64,000 nucleotides of DNA from Murimonas intestini (GCF_024622195.1 NZ_JANKBI010000001.1:186001-250000), one strand, 5' to 3'. Counted from the stretch's first letter, positions 53,329 through 63,093 are shown. Notes: generated by a model from the letters alone, not told the origin. Translations and numbers: made by a program.

Positions 53329-54387
53329 ATGACTGTTATTTCTGATTCATCCGTTTTACAAAAAATAAAGGTTCTGGAGGAGGTCATCTCATTTCACGAA
53401 GTAGATGAATCTGCTCCCTTTTATCAGGAAATGAACACTCCCTTTACGATCTCACTCTCGGCATTCCATCCTGACTCCATAACTGACAGCGCTTTCTCTA
53501 TTTTTACCCCGGATGTTCAGCTGAATCTTCCCGCTCTTGCACTCCAAAGGCATGATCGTATGCATCGGCACAACTGTTTTGAATTTACTTATATATTGTC
53601 GGGAAATATGTATCAGATTGTGGAGGGGAAACGTTATCTTTACACTTCGGGAAGCTGCTGCCTGATGAATAGAAACACACTCCATACCGAGGAGCTTTCA
53701 TCAGACTATACGTGTATTTTCTTTTCTGTTTCTTCTGAATTTATAGAGCGGCTGACAAACTATGGAAATGATATGCTCTTTCCCATGGAGCAGAAACGTT
53801 TTGATAATCTGATTTTTCATTTTCTGGAACAGAATATGGAAGCAGACCATCCAGACTGCAAAGACTTTTTAGACTTTGTCCCGCGCATCACGGAAAAAGA
53901 ACAGAAAATCATAGTACATGATATTTTTGAAAAAATGCTCAGCACAATCCTGAATCCATACTACGGAGCGACTTATAGACTGCAGGACCTTTTTTTCCAG
54001 CTTATTGATATTCTGTGTGATTCTCGGTACTATCATGCTGAACATGTGACCGCAAAAAGCAATATGGAATCCCTGCTCTTCTCCCGTATTGACCAGATAC
54101 TTGATGAACATCATGGCCGCATCAGCAATAAAGAACTGTCGAAGCTGCTGAATTACAACGGCACATATCTCGGAAAAATCGTTAAAAAATGTACCGGACA
54201 GAGTCTCTTTGACTATAGCATGAATTTTACAATGAAACATGCCGCCCATCTGCTCAAAAGCACGAAAAAAAGTGTATCCGAGATTGCCAGTGAACTTAAG
54301 TTCAACAACCGGACACACTTTTATCAAATCTTTGAAAAATATTATCAGACCACGCCCCGGGAGTATCGTGCTCAGCAGGCTAAATAG
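53329..54387 (+). CDS. AraC-family transcriptional regulator of the glycan locus
   Basis: A 352-residue regulator. Residues about 60-150 form a cupin-like sugar-sensing domain (RHDRMHRHNCFEFTYILSGN, SGSCCLMNRNTLHTEE). The C-terminal 100 residues are the AraC double HTH (LSKLLNYNGTYLGKIVKKCT, ISEIASELKFNNRTHFYQIF, YYQTTPREYRAQ-type end). AAAGGAGG precedes the ATG. It is divergent from the hydrolase operon and overlaps the 3' end of the isomerase gene by 16 bp, convergent. Position and shared operator-like motifs make it the probable activator of the operon. Confidence 0.9.
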   Translation: MTVISDSSVLQKIKVLEEVISFHEVDESAPFYQEMNTPFTISLSAFHPDSITDSAFSIFTPDVQLNLPALALQRHDRMHRHNCFEFTYILSGNMYQIVEGKRYLYTSGSCCLMNRNTLHTEELSSDYTCIFFSVSSEFIERLTNYGNDMLFPMEQKRFDNLIFHFLEQNMEADHPDCKDFLDFVPRITEKEQKIIVHDIFEKMLSTILNPYYGATYRLQDLFFQLIDILCDSRYYHAEHVTAKSNMESLLFSRIDQILDEHHGRISNKELSKLLNYNGTYLGKIVKKCTGQSLFDYSMNFTMKHAAHLLKSTKKSVSEIASELKFNNRTHFYQIFEKYYQTTPREYRAQQAK

Positions 54388-55235
54388 TCACAAGTGCGCT
54401 TCAGTGATTTAGGGAAATCTCCGTCGTCATCCACAACGAATTCCATGGTCATCCCGCCGTTGTAGCCTGCTTTTTCCAACTCTGCCGCAATGCCTTTTAT
54501 GTCGATGATCCCAGTGCCAACCGGCGCAGTTGACATTTTCGTCCCGTCTTCTGCGTATTCCACCAGAAGACCTCCCGGCGGAGTCGGGCGGTAGTCTTTC
54601 ATATGGACATAGCCGATTCTCCCTTCAAATGCTTTTAAGTATTCCAAAGGATCTTCTCCAACCAGAGTCATGTTGGCGCTGTCGTAGACCAGTTCCAGAC
54701 CGGGAACCTTATCTAATACTTCCATCACATCCGCCGCTTTGCAAAGATGAAGTTTCAGATCCGGGGTATCTTCTATCACGACATGGCCGACTTTCTCTTT
54801 TGCATATTCCACAATGGGCCGCCAATGCTCTGTCAGACGCGTCCGAATCACTTCGGGCGCATACTCTCCGATGCCCTCCTGCGCCTGCGGGACAAGCATA
54901 AGAACGTCTGTCCCAAGCTCTGCCGCTGTATCTGCATCGTGCTTTCCCTGCTCGATTCGTCCTGCAAAACCTTCTTCATCCATCCGGGCATATTCGCCGA
55001 AGGCAATATAACTGTTCACAGACAGACCATGATCGGCAAGCATCCTCTTCACCCGCTCCAGACCAAGAAACTTTACCTCCCACGTAATCACATCCACTGC
55101 CTGAAAACCTGCTTCCTGGACCAAATCCAACATTTCCTGATATCCATCGACCAGATCTTCTTCATCCTGATCCGCCTGAAATTTAAAGAAAAGCCTGAAA
55201 AACATTGACATCGTCATTAAACCGGGTTTCTTCAT
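54372..55235 (-). CDS. Sugar phosphate isomerase/epimerase (AP endonuclease 2-like barrel), first
   Basis: A 287-residue TIM-barrel protein. The start at 55235 has GGGAGGAATG upstream and lies one base after the previous stop. Metal-ligand residues of the family: Glu in HVVIEDTPDL, Asp/Asn in LVYDSANMTLVG, His in GYVHMKDYRP and a late Glu in GGMTMEFVVDDDGD. Such enzymes isomerise or epimerise keto- and aldo-sugars (tagatose, xylose, myo-inosose type). It forms a three-gene operon with the next isomerase and the aldo/keto reductase. Confidence 0.87.
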   Translation of the reverse strand: MKKPGLMTMSMFFRLFFKFQADQDEEDLVDGYQEMLDLVQEAGFQAVDVITWEVKFLGLERVKRMLADHGLSVNSYIAFGEYARMDEEGFAGRIEQGKHDADTAAELGTDVLMLVPQAQEGIGEYAPEVIRTRLTEHWRPIVEYAKEKVGHVVIEDTPDLKLHLCKAADVMEVLDKVPGLELVYDSANMTLVGEDPLEYLKAFEGRIGYVHMKDYRPTPPGGLLVEYAEDGTKMSTAPVGTGIIDIKGIAAELEKAGYNGGMTMEFVVDDDGDFPKSLKRTCDYLAC

Positions 55236-55236
55236 C

Positions 55237-56082
55237 TCAGCATTCCTCCCTCTTAATTCCTGCACATAATCTGTCTGCGCTCTTTTTTAAATCTTCCATC
55301 ATATCACCCAGACTTGAATCCTGATCCATGATATGTCCTGTCTCCATCAGATGAAGTGTTTTTGACTCTTTTAAAATCTCCTCAAGAGGAAGTATCCCAT
55401 CTCCAAGGGCTGTAAAGTTATAGCCGCCATTTTCCTCCTGCCCGCTCTCAACCATATCTTTAAAATGCAGGATCGCAATACGCTCCCCATAGGAACGCAT
55501 CATCTCTGTCACATTCTCTCCCGCTGCTTTCACCCACCCTACATCTAACTGCAGGCGGATATCCGGGATCTGCTCCATAATATAATCAAGCGTATTTCTG
55601 CCATTCTCTCTCTTTATCTCAGCATCGTGATTGTGTAGCAGCAGTTCGATTCCTGCATCCTCAAATACTTTCACAGTTTCTTTTAACTCTTCACAGAACT
55701 TTTCCGCTTCATCGGGCGTTTTTGTCTGGGGGCTGAACACGCAGTAGCTGAGATTATTTTCCAGTGCGAACTGCTTTATCTGCTCTGCGACAGGCGACAG
55801 CGCTACCGGAAATGTTCCCGCATGGATTCCCGGAACTTCCACTCCCATCTCCCTGATATGCCGAATCTTTTCTGCCGCCGTATCAGCCATCCACATACTG
55901 CCGTCCGCATTCCATTTTCTGATTAACTCTTCTGCACAATCTGACAGTTCCACATCCTTATTTTCAAATATTACAAGCGGTTCTGCGGAGGAATATCCCA
56001 TCTCTTTAAGTTTAAGTATAGTGCTGTCAAAATCTTCTTTTAACTGTTTATTCAGTCCAAACAGATTTACTCCTATTTTCAT
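55237..56082 (-). CDS. Sugar phosphate isomerase/epimerase, second
   Basis: A 281-residue barrel of the same family (KIGVNLFGLNKQLKEDFDST, MGVEVPGIHAGTFPVALSPV, LLLHNHDAEI, IRLQLDVGWVKAAGEN, AILHFKDMVESGQ, LMETGHIMDQDSSLGDMMED). The His, Asp and Glu of HNHD, LDVGW and MET are expected metal ligands. The start overlaps the aldo/keto reductase stop by ATGA. Only distantly similar to the first isomerase, so the two probably act at successive or alternative steps. Confidence 0.87.
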   Translation of the reverse strand: MKIGVNLFGLNKQLKEDFDSTILKLKEMGYSSAEPLVIFENKDVELSDCAEELIRKWNADGSMWMADTAAEKIRHIREMGVEVPGIHAGTFPVALSPVAEQIKQFALENNLSYCVFSPQTKTPDEAEKFCEELKETVKVFEDAGIELLLHNHDAEIKRENGRNTLDYIMEQIPDIRLQLDVGWVKAAGENVTEMMRSYGERIAILHFKDMVESGQEENGGYNFTALGDGILPLEEILKESKTLHLMETGHIMDQDSSLGDMMEDLKKSADRLCAGIKREEC

Positions 56083-57089
56083 ACGCTTACTCCCCTTCTA
56101 TTAGTTTTATTCCCATTCTGATTCCTTGCCGGGCACGCAAGATCCAGATATGCCGCTTCCTCTTCGCTCAGGCTGATATCCAGCGCATGGATGTTCTCTT
56201 TCATCCTTTCCGGTCTTGAAGTACTCACGACCGCGAAGGTATTCATGTTCTGGCGGAAAATCCATGCCATGGCGATCTGCGGTACGGAAACTCCCTTTTC
56301 CGCGGCCAGTTCCTCACACCGTTTCAGCCGCTCAAAATTTTCCGGATATGCGTATCCTTTCATTGCGGCGCTGTCCAGTATCTTCGAGGCACAGTCCTCA
56401 TCCGCGCTTTTTAGCTTGCCAGAGAAAAACCCTCTTCCCAAACTGGAGTAAGCGATGACCGGCATCTGAGTCTCCTTGTACCATTCTCTCGCCCCTTTGT
56501 TCGCCGGACCTGAGATCGTAATGCATCCTCCGCCCCATGGATCTTTGACCTGATCTGCAAGACTGAAATTCGGACTCGATACACTAAACGGAGTCATACT
56601 GTGCTTATAAGCATATTCATTTGCCTCCGCAATCCGCTCATGCGTCCAATTAGAGCCCCCAAACGCTCCAATCTTCCCTTCCGCGTGCATGGCATTAAAA
56701 ATTTCTACGACCTCTCCTGCCTCTACTTCCGGATCATCCCGGTGCAGCATATAAATGTCGATATAGTCTGTCCTCAGATTGGAAAGAGATTTTTTTAAAT
56801 CCTTGCGCATCTCTGTCTCATTGACGCGTTTTCTCCCAAAAACACTCGGATGTCCGCATTTAGAAAGGATTACGATCTCATTCCGGTTTTCTCTCGTTTC
56901 TAGCCAGTTTCCAAAGGACCGCTCCGCCAGACCGTAATTTCTGGCGGCGTCAAATGTATTGACGCCCAGTCCGTACATGGCGTCCAGTAGCTCATTTCCG
57001 TCTCCTCCGGCTGTAAAAGGCGCCATTGCCGTTCCAAACAGGATACGGGAGACTGGCTTTTTCACATAAGGAATCTTCTGATACTGCAT
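56079..57089 (-). CDS. Aldo/keto reductase
   Basis: A 336-residue NAD(P)H-dependent oxidoreductase. The catalytic tetrad is visible: Asp and Tyr in NTFDAARNYGLAERSFG, Lys in VILSKCGHPS, His in IYMLHRDDPEV. The cofactor-binding end is FAVVSTSRPERMKENIHAL. AGAAGG precedes the ATG, and a promoter lies about 85 bp upstream. First gene of a three-gene operon with two sugar isomerases, suggesting a redox/isomerisation route for the monosaccharide released by the neighbouring hydrolases (inference). Confidence 0.9.
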   Translation of the reverse strand: MQYQKIPYVKKPVSRILFGTAMAPFTAGGDGNELLDAMYGLGVNTFDAARNYGLAERSFGNWLETRENRNEIVILSKCGHPSVFGRKRVNETEMRKDLKKSLSNLRTDYIDIYMLHRDDPEVEAGEVVEIFNAMHAEGKIGAFGGSNWTHERIAEANEYAYKHSMTPFSVSSPNFSLADQVKDPWGGGCITISGPANKGAREWYKETQMPVIAYSSLGRGFFSGKLKSADEDCASKILDSAAMKGYAYPENFERLKRCEELAAEKGVSVPQIAMAWIFRQNMNTFAVVSTSRPERMKENIHALDISLSEEEAAYLDLACPARNQNGNKTNRRGVSV

Positions 57090-57173
57090 ATAGTTACCTT
57101 CTTTCTGCTCTTTTTTCTATTGTTCCAACCTCAGTCCTTATGACTTTTTTGAATATCTTATACCGATGAATAC

Positions 57174-57202
57174 AGTATACTTTCTTTAAAGTACAGAGGC
57201 AA
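57174..57202 (-). promoter_or_regulatory. Promoter of the aldo/keto reductase operon
   Basis: Minus strand TTGCCT (57197-57202), 17-bp spacer, TATACT (57174-57179). Confidence 0.6.
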
Positions 57203-57272
57203 TCACATAAAGCGTTATTTCCAGCATTTATATGTATCATATACCGGTTTGAACAGCTTCAACATTCCACAC

Positions 57273-57719
57273 TCACTCTATATCAATCTTTACTTCATAT
57301 GTAGCCGCTTCTCCCGGCTCCAGATATTTCAGCATGCCTGTTTTTCTCATCACATCCCTGTCGTCAGGATAACAGTTGCCGCATTCCAGTCCCAACACAT
57401 AATCTCTGACTCCCATCATCTTCCACTCTACGAACCCGTCCAGACGGAGTTTGCGCCCGAATATCACTTCGTCTCTCACCTGTGCTTTCACCACAAGGGC
57501 ATCTTTTTCCTCATACTAATATACATGTTCGGACGGTGTATTGGCGATAGAACCATGCAGGGGAAATTCCTCTCCCGCATCTGTGCACGGGCTGCCTACC
57601 GCCTGCAGCCCGCAGGTGATAAGGAATCCCGTGGTAAAAGATTTCAGCCAGTCTGATCCGGCAGGCTGATAATAAGCCGGAGCCACATAACCACAGGGTG
57701 AAAAGTAAGAAGATCCCAT
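57273..57719 (-). pseudogene. DUF4432 / aldose 1-epimerase-like protein, doubly truncated
   Basis: Two pieces in one frame separated by a TAG. The first reads SPCGYVAPAYYQPAGSDWLK, LITCGLQAVGSPCTDAGEEF and HGSIANTPSEHV. The second reads KDALVVKAQVRDEVIFGRKL, VRDYVLGLECGNCYPDD and MLKYLEPGEAATYEVKID. They match the central and C-terminal parts of DUF4432 proteins, with the N-terminus and roughly 150 residues between the pieces missing. A chance start MGSSYF is preceded by dispersed repeat copy 3, whose ribosome site now serves the remnant. It probably once belonged to the isomerase operon. Confidence 0.75.
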
Positions 57720-57729
57720 CTCCCTTTCC

Positions 57730-58090
57730 TCCTCCTTATATAAATATCATCTTATCATACCCATATAAACATTTCTAGAAGGATATGACACAGACAATAG
57801 TTTTGTCTGTTCCTTCTACTCATAATTGGACTTTTTCCATGCTTCGTATGGAACATGACAATGAGCATGTCAGGCGGCTTGCCTGTGAGGGCTGCCGTCC
57901 TCGCTGCCGTGGGGCCAAGCACTGCCCAGCTTTAAAAAAGACCCCACGTTAGTGCTTGGTATTTTGAACAACTGAAACTTCATTTATGAAAATCAAGAAA
58001 AAACCTATGTAAAAACACTGTCTTTTACAGATTTAAGTTCAAGAAAACATTACCCGGGAATCCATTCCCTTACAATTGTTGTAAATGGCA
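57730..58090 (+). repeat. Mosaic of duplicated gene shards
   Basis: Piece A (57730-57808) matches repeat copy 2 at 34728-34810. Piece B (57808-57845) matches the 3' end of the gene at 25199 (encodes AWKKSNYE). Piece C (about 57845-57980) matches the AlkC-type gene at 35405-35545 with small deletions. Piece D (about 57975-58090) matches the same gene at about 35925-36035. The C/D join falls in AACTGAAA, which occurs at both deletion borders of the intact gene. Nothing recognisable follows in 58091-58283. Confidence 0.8.
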
Positions 58091-58283
58091 GCCTCCTTCT
58101 CACAGGAGGAACTCCCTTTTATGACCCCAAAGCAAAAAGACACAGCCACACCCTGTGTGCAGGATGCAGCTATGCCTTTATCTATACTCTTATACTTTCG
58201 TTTTTTACAACTGTGGTAAGGGGCAGCGTCGCTATCAGCGTTGTCCTTCATATATTCAGTTGTCCGGTGGCCATGGCACACCC

Positions 58284-60605
58284 TCAATCCTCTGATCCGT
58301 CTAATAAATTTTGATAACGCATAATTTTTTGTTCCATTCTGCCCATCTTCTTTTTCAGCAGAAACAGGGATATGAGCTGTGATAAAATAATAAGAAGGCT
58401 GATTTCTTCTTGTGTCCACAACCGCAGTCCCGTACATTCGTCAAATCCAATCATTCCGGTAAATGTTTTATTCTCAAGTATTGCACACTGCAGTGTGGAA
58501 CGGATTCCCTGTGCTGCTAAAATCTCTGCCTGCCCGCGCTTCAGTGTGCGGATATCCCTGCAGTAGAATACAGTATTATCTTCAAATAGCTCTTTATAAT
58601 TTCCGTGCTCACTAAAACTGAGATTCTGCAGATTTGCAATTTCTGATGTTATTCCCTCACTGCACCATTCATATGTATTCGAGGTATAGAGGTTATCCTC
58701 TGAATTTTCAAATATGTATGCCCGGCTGACATCAAATTTTTTCCCAATAATTTCTAATACGTCGTTTACCGATTTATCAAGATCTTCTGAATCATACAGC
58801 ATTTCAAAAACATACCCCAGCAAATCACCGGAAACATTTGCAAAATTATTTTCCGATTCTATTTTTGTTCTTGGAGTAAAGTATTTATTATCCAACATTT
58901 TTTCTGCTGAAATATCATCATATAGCATATAACTGTTCTTACCTAATTTTTTTACCTGATAGAGCGCTCTGTCCGCATTTGAATACAGATTTTTGAACGT
59001 CTCACCATTATCCGGAAAAATCGATATACCGATACTGCTGCTGACAGAAACAGAGTTTTTATCATCCTCAAATAAATGGCGGAACATTTCTGTTAATTCT
59101 TTTGCTTTTCTGGCAGCATCGTCAGCACCTGAAATATTTTTCATGAAAATCATAAATTCGTCACCGCCGATTCTGCCAACGATGTCATTCTTACTCATGA
59201 TCGTCTTCATTCCTTCTGCCATTTCAGTCAGTACCATATCTCCAACTATATGGCCATAATTATCGTTTACCATCTTGAAATTATCTGTATCCACCATAAA
59301 TAAAGCAGCCTGGCTGCCACTGTTGTTCAGGATATAATCCTTGATCTGCTTTTCAGTTTCTGCCCGGTTTAATATACCAGTCAAAGAATCAATACCAATA
59401 ATATTTGTATTTTTTTCATTTCTTTTTCTTTCTTCAGTCAGGTCTATGCCCATACTGTAGATTGAAGAGATGCCATCCCTGCTGTCCTCGCTGTTTACTT
59501 TATATAGAGTAATAGCCCAAATTTTTTCCTCTTTTGAACGAGTATAAACACGCACTTCAAGTACTGCATTATCACCTGTTTCTTTTAAATCAGCTGCCAT
59601 CATACTTGCCCGTTCAAAATCATCAGGATGCATATATGCACAGCGGTTAAGACTCTCCTCCTCAAATTGTTCTTTTGTATATTCCAGCATTTCCAGGAAT
59701 TTTTCGTTATACCAGAGTATAGACCGGTGGTCTTCTGTATCCAGCCTTATCAGTCCGACTGACATTGTCTTTAATTCAACTGTGATATCCGGACAATTTC
59801 TATTATTTCTATTCGTACTGTCAAGAGCCGTGGACAGTCCCATATGCGCTCTGCGGCCATTCCACTGAAGCATTTTATCTTTTTCCCGAAAAGCCTGTTT
59901 TAACTGAGAATTATAAAATTCCCAATTGTATATTTTATCTTTTGAGAGAAAGGAGTTCGTACAGAAGGGACAGGGGCTGTCTCTGCCCTGAATTACCTTG
60001 TAGCATTTTTGACCAACTGCCTGTTTAGCAGAAATCTGAAGTATATTACTATAACTCTCATTTATATATAAAAGGTCATATGTCTCCATATCACTGACAT
60101 AAATATTTCCTTTATATTCTGACATCATCCATTCCAGATTCTTCTTATACTCTTTTTCACTGATATAATACTCTTTTTCCTTTTTCCTGAAATCATCAAT
60201 ATCTGTATAAAGAATATACACCATGGGAATGCCATTGTTTTTGGGGGCAACAAAAGTACAGTCTAATTTCATCCAGACTGGCTTCTTATGATTGACCGGC
60301 ATACATATTTCGTACTCTGTACAACTTTTACCGGCTTCATATTCCTTTTGGAGATAAGCGATCATGGGAAGAAAGTCATAAGATTTCAGAAATCCGAACC
60401 TTTTCAGACTTGGAAATCTAAACAAAAACTCTTTTTCTGAGTAACCTGTTTTTTCATAGAATGCATTATTGCCCCAAATCATCGTTAAAGAATCATCCAG
60501 GTAATGTTTGCTGAATCCCATATTTAATTTTACTGCAAATTCCAATAAATCCCGATTCTCTTCCAATGATGATTGTATTGTATTCTCATCTGTGCTATTC
60601 TGCAT
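58284..60605 (-). CDS. PAS-GGDEF-GAF diguanylate cyclase
   Basis: A 773-residue signalling protein without membrane helices. PAS-like domain 1 is at about 20-135 (IWGNNAFYEKTGYSEKEF). A second sensor segment at about 150-240 has a CPFC cysteine pair (GRDSPCPFCTNSFLS), and PAS domain 3 is at about 285-400 (ILWYNEKFLEMLEYTKEQF). The GGDEF domain is at about 405-570 with an intact active site (VGRIGGDEFMIF), and a C-terminal GAF domain is at about 590-755. The usual I-site RxxD before GGDEF reads SKND, so product inhibition is probably lost. It would make cyclic di-GMP. Start ATG at 60605 has GGAGG; it is monocistronic with its own promoter. Confidence 0.9.
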   Translation of the reverse strand: MQNSTDENTIQSSLEENRDLLEFAVKLNMGFSKHYLDDSLTMIWGNNAFYEKTGYSEKEFLFRFPSLKRFGFLKSYDFLPMIAYLQKEYEAGKSCTEYEICMPVNHKKPVWMKLDCTFVAPKNNGIPMVYILYTDIDDFRKKEKEYYISEKEYKKNLEWMMSEYKGNIYVSDMETYDLLYINESYSNILQISAKQAVGQKCYKVIQGRDSPCPFCTNSFLSKDKIYNWEFYNSQLKQAFREKDKMLQWNGRRAHMGLSTALDSTNRNNRNCPDITVELKTMSVGLIRLDTEDHRSILWYNEKFLEMLEYTKEQFEEESLNRCAYMHPDDFERASMMAADLKETGDNAVLEVRVYTRSKEEKIWAITLYKVNSEDSRDGISSIYSMGIDLTEERKRNEKNTNIIGIDSLTGILNRAETEKQIKDYILNNSGSQAALFMVDTDNFKMVNDNYGHIVGDMVLTEMAEGMKTIMSKNDIVGRIGGDEFMIFMKNISGADDAARKAKELTEMFRHLFEDDKNSVSVSSSIGISIFPDNGETFKNLYSNADRALYQVKKLGKNSYMLYDDISAEKMLDNKYFTPRTKIESENNFANVSGDLLGYVFEMLYDSEDLDKSVNDVLEIIGKKFDVSRAYIFENSEDNLYTSNTYEWCSEGITSEIANLQNLSFSEHGNYKELFEDNTVFYCRDIRTLKRGQAEILAAQGIRSTLQCAILENKTFTGMIGFDECTGLRLWTQEEISLLIILSQLISLFLLKKKMGRMEQKIMRYQNLLDGSED

Positions 60606-60647
60606 GTCATCCTCCTATGCTCAGAACTCTTAACAGGCTGCATATAC

Positions 60648-60676
60648 AGTATAACATTCACGATCTTTTATGACAA
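60648..60676 (-). promoter_or_regulatory. Promoter of the diguanylate cyclase gene
   Basis: Minus strand TTGTCA (60671-60676), 17-bp spacer, TATACT (60648-60653), about 40 bp before the start. Confidence 0.75.
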
Positions 60677-60747
60677 TCTTCAAAAGATTTTCTCCAGTTA
60701 AATTCTAAGATAAATTGGCACTGTTCTGTCCCATGATCCCTGCCAGT

Positions 60748-63093
60748 TTATGGGGTACAGCCTGGCGTAATCATAATTTCTCCTACACCATGCGGGCTTT
60801 TCGCATGGAGCTGCACCGTTTTTTCTTTCTGAGGCCGGATGACTGCCATTGCCTCACCATAATAGGTATCTGTACAATCTGTCAGATAACAGCGCGGATT
60901 TAACGGCCGTGCACTGCCTAGCGCAAGGAGTTCTCCGCCTTCCACGCTTACCTGGATTTCTCCTTGGACAAGTGGCTTTAAGATTCCTTTGGAATCTGTA
61001 TATCGTAAATGAATGAAATACAGTTCTTTCGTTCCTTTTTCTGTCTCAATAGATAACTTTGTGTCATCTCCCGCACTATAAAGGCCAGTCTCTGCCAGAA
61101 TCTGTCCCGACTTTGTATAAGCCACCGCCTTTAATTCTCCCGGCTCATAGACTGCCGTAAATACAGCCCTGCAGCGCTTTAGCTTTCTCCTTCCCAAACT
61201 TTTTCCGTTTAGGAACAGTTCGGCTGCGTAAGCTCCTGCATATACCTCAACTTTAGTCTTTTTTCCCTCACAGCCGTTCCACGACCAGCTTCCCAATGCG
61301 CAGGTCAGGTCCCATGCAGAAACATCAAATGTTTCATCTGCCAGATTCGCCGGGACTACTCCGATCGCAATCGGCTTCTGCCCAAATACTACTTTCGTAT
61401 AATCCGCCTCAGACCATTCGCGGCCATTCATATCTACCCGCCCGCTTCCGGCTGCTGCCCACGCAGGGCTTCCGGTAAAAACCTGCTTTCCGTCTTTTCT
61501 CTCCCATCCCCGATAAGGAACCTCTCCATGATATGTGATCCCCGGCCAGACAAAGTCTCCGATCACTGCCGGATATTGATTAGCCAGCTCCCAGAACAAC
61601 GCTGCATCTGCACAAAATGTTTCAGTCCCAAGTATTACTCTATTCGGATATTTTTTGGTATCCTTCTTATATCTCCAGATTCCGTAATTGTAACCCGCAA
61701 TATCCATTTTTTCATAGGCATCCCTTGTTTTCATATCAGATACGGGGAGCGCGGCTCCGAATTTCATAAAAGAGTCTCCCAGAATCGTAGCCAGTTTATT
61801 ATAAAATGCACTGCCAACCTCCTTTTCCGGCTCTTTCTCTGCTTTTTCATCTGAATACACTCCAAATCCTGCGGAATACAGAAAATTAAAAAACAAGTTT
61901 ACCCCGCAGGTCACCGGCCGCGTCCTGTCAAGTTCATGGAGATAATCTGTCATCTCTTTGCACAGCCTGATTCCCTTCTTTTCACTCGTTTCCGCAACTT
62001 CATTTCCGAGAGAATACATGACCACAGAGGGATGATTGAAGTCTTTTCTGACAAGTCCCCCCAGATCATTCCTGTAATTATGCTCCACATTACCTGCATA
62101 GTCATACATTGTCTTGTGAATATACCAGACATCCACATACTCATCCATAACCAGCATGCCTTCCTTGTCACACGCTTTCAAAAAAGCTTTTGAACAGGGA
62201 TTATGTGCGCTCCGCAACGCATTATATCCTGCTTTTTTCATAATCCGTACCTTCCGTGCTTCCGCATCCTCATAAGCACAGGCCCCCAGAATTCCGTTAT
62301 CGTGATGTACACATGCACCCCGGAGGATCACCCGCTCCCCATTGATACAAAAGCCTTCCCGGCTGTTCACCGTCACGGTACGGATGCCAAAAGAAACCTC
62401 CTGAATATCATCGCCAAAAACTGCTCTTAATTTATACAACTTCGGAGAATCACAGCTCCATAACTGTGCACTTTCAACCTCCATTTCTGTTGAGAGCAGC
62501 CCTTCTCCTGTCAAACACTCTGTCTTTAAGCACTCTCCCTGATCCATGATCTGAAATTCTGCCTCACCCAGGCAGTTCAGTTCTGCTTCAATGCGTATTT
62601 TCCTTTTCTTCCAGTCCACCGTCGTGATCCTGATACTTTCCGGCACAAAATGTTTCTTTGGAAGCACATGGATATAGACCGGACGATAGATTCCCGTTCC
62701 TGTATACCATCTGCTGTTCGGCTGGTCACTGTTACGTGCAGTAACTGAAATGAGATTTTTTCCCCCTTTCAGCAGACCATCCGCAGAGACAGAAAATCCG
62801 CTGTATCCATATCCGAAGCTTCCTGCCTGTTTTCCATTCAGGGTCACCTCTGCATTATGATATACCCCTTCAAATTCCAGAATGACTGTCTGTTCTTCAT
62901 AGAGGTGCGGAACCTGAAACTCTTTCTCATAAATATAATCTCCGCCCTCATACCAGCCGATATTCTTTCCGCCTCTGCTGTCAAGGGTCCTTTCTTCTGT
63001 GAGCATTGCATCATGCGGAAGTGAAATATGATATTTCATTTCCGGCCTGTCTGCCCGGCAATATGTCCATCCGCTGCAAAAATTTATTTTCAT
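60748..63093 (-). CDS. Glycoside hydrolase family 2 enzyme, third
   Basis: A 781-residue cytoplasmic GH2 enzyme. Sugar-binding domain: SLPHDAMLTEERTLDSRGGK, QPNSRWYTGTGIYRPVYI. Barrel: LRGACVHHDNGILGACAYED, YNALRSAHNPCSKAFLKACD, with acid/base Glu in VMYSLGNEVAETS and nucleophile Glu in VILGTETFCADAALF. C-terminal domains include VSVEGGELLALGSARPLNPR. The ATG overlaps the symporter stop (ATGA), so uptake and hydrolysis genes are coupled. It is a separate module from the 36-53 kb operon, with no regulator seen in the window. Confidence 0.9.
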   Translation of the reverse strand: MKINFCSGWTYCRADRPEMKYHISLPHDAMLTEERTLDSRGGKNIGWYEGGDYIYEKEFQVPHLYEEQTVILEFEGVYHNAEVTLNGKQAGSFGYGYSGFSVSADGLLKGGKNLISVTARNSDQPNSRWYTGTGIYRPVYIHVLPKKHFVPESIRITTVDWKKRKIRIEAELNCLGEAEFQIMDQGECLKTECLTGEGLLSTEMEVESAQLWSCDSPKLYKLRAVFGDDIQEVSFGIRTVTVNSREGFCINGERVILRGACVHHDNGILGACAYEDAEARKVRIMKKAGYNALRSAHNPCSKAFLKACDKEGMLVMDEYVDVWYIHKTMYDYAGNVEHNYRNDLGGLVRKDFNHPSVVMYSLGNEVAETSEKKGIRLCKEMTDYLHELDRTRPVTCGVNLFFNFLYSAGFGVYSDEKAEKEPEKEVGSAFYNKLATILGDSFMKFGAALPVSDMKTRDAYEKMDIAGYNYGIWRYKKDTKKYPNRVILGTETFCADAALFWELANQYPAVIGDFVWPGITYHGEVPYRGWERKDGKQVFTGSPAWAAAGSGRVDMNGREWSEADYTKVVFGQKPIAIGVVPANLADETFDVSAWDLTCALGSWSWNGCEGKKTKVEVYAGAYAAELFLNGKSLGRRKLKRCRAVFTAVYEPGELKAVAYTKSGQILAETGLYSAGDDTKLSIETEKGTKELYFIHLRYTDSKGILKPLVQGEIQVSVEGGELLALGSARPLNPRCYLTDCTDTYYGEAMAVIRPQKEKTVQLHAKSPHGVGEIMITPGCTP

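Noticed and set aside
58087..58283. Possible coding region between the shard mosaic and the diguanylate cyclase
   Set aside because: Neither strand gives a start with a ribosome site or a familiar motif; only a short CCTCC/GGAGG hairpin is visible.
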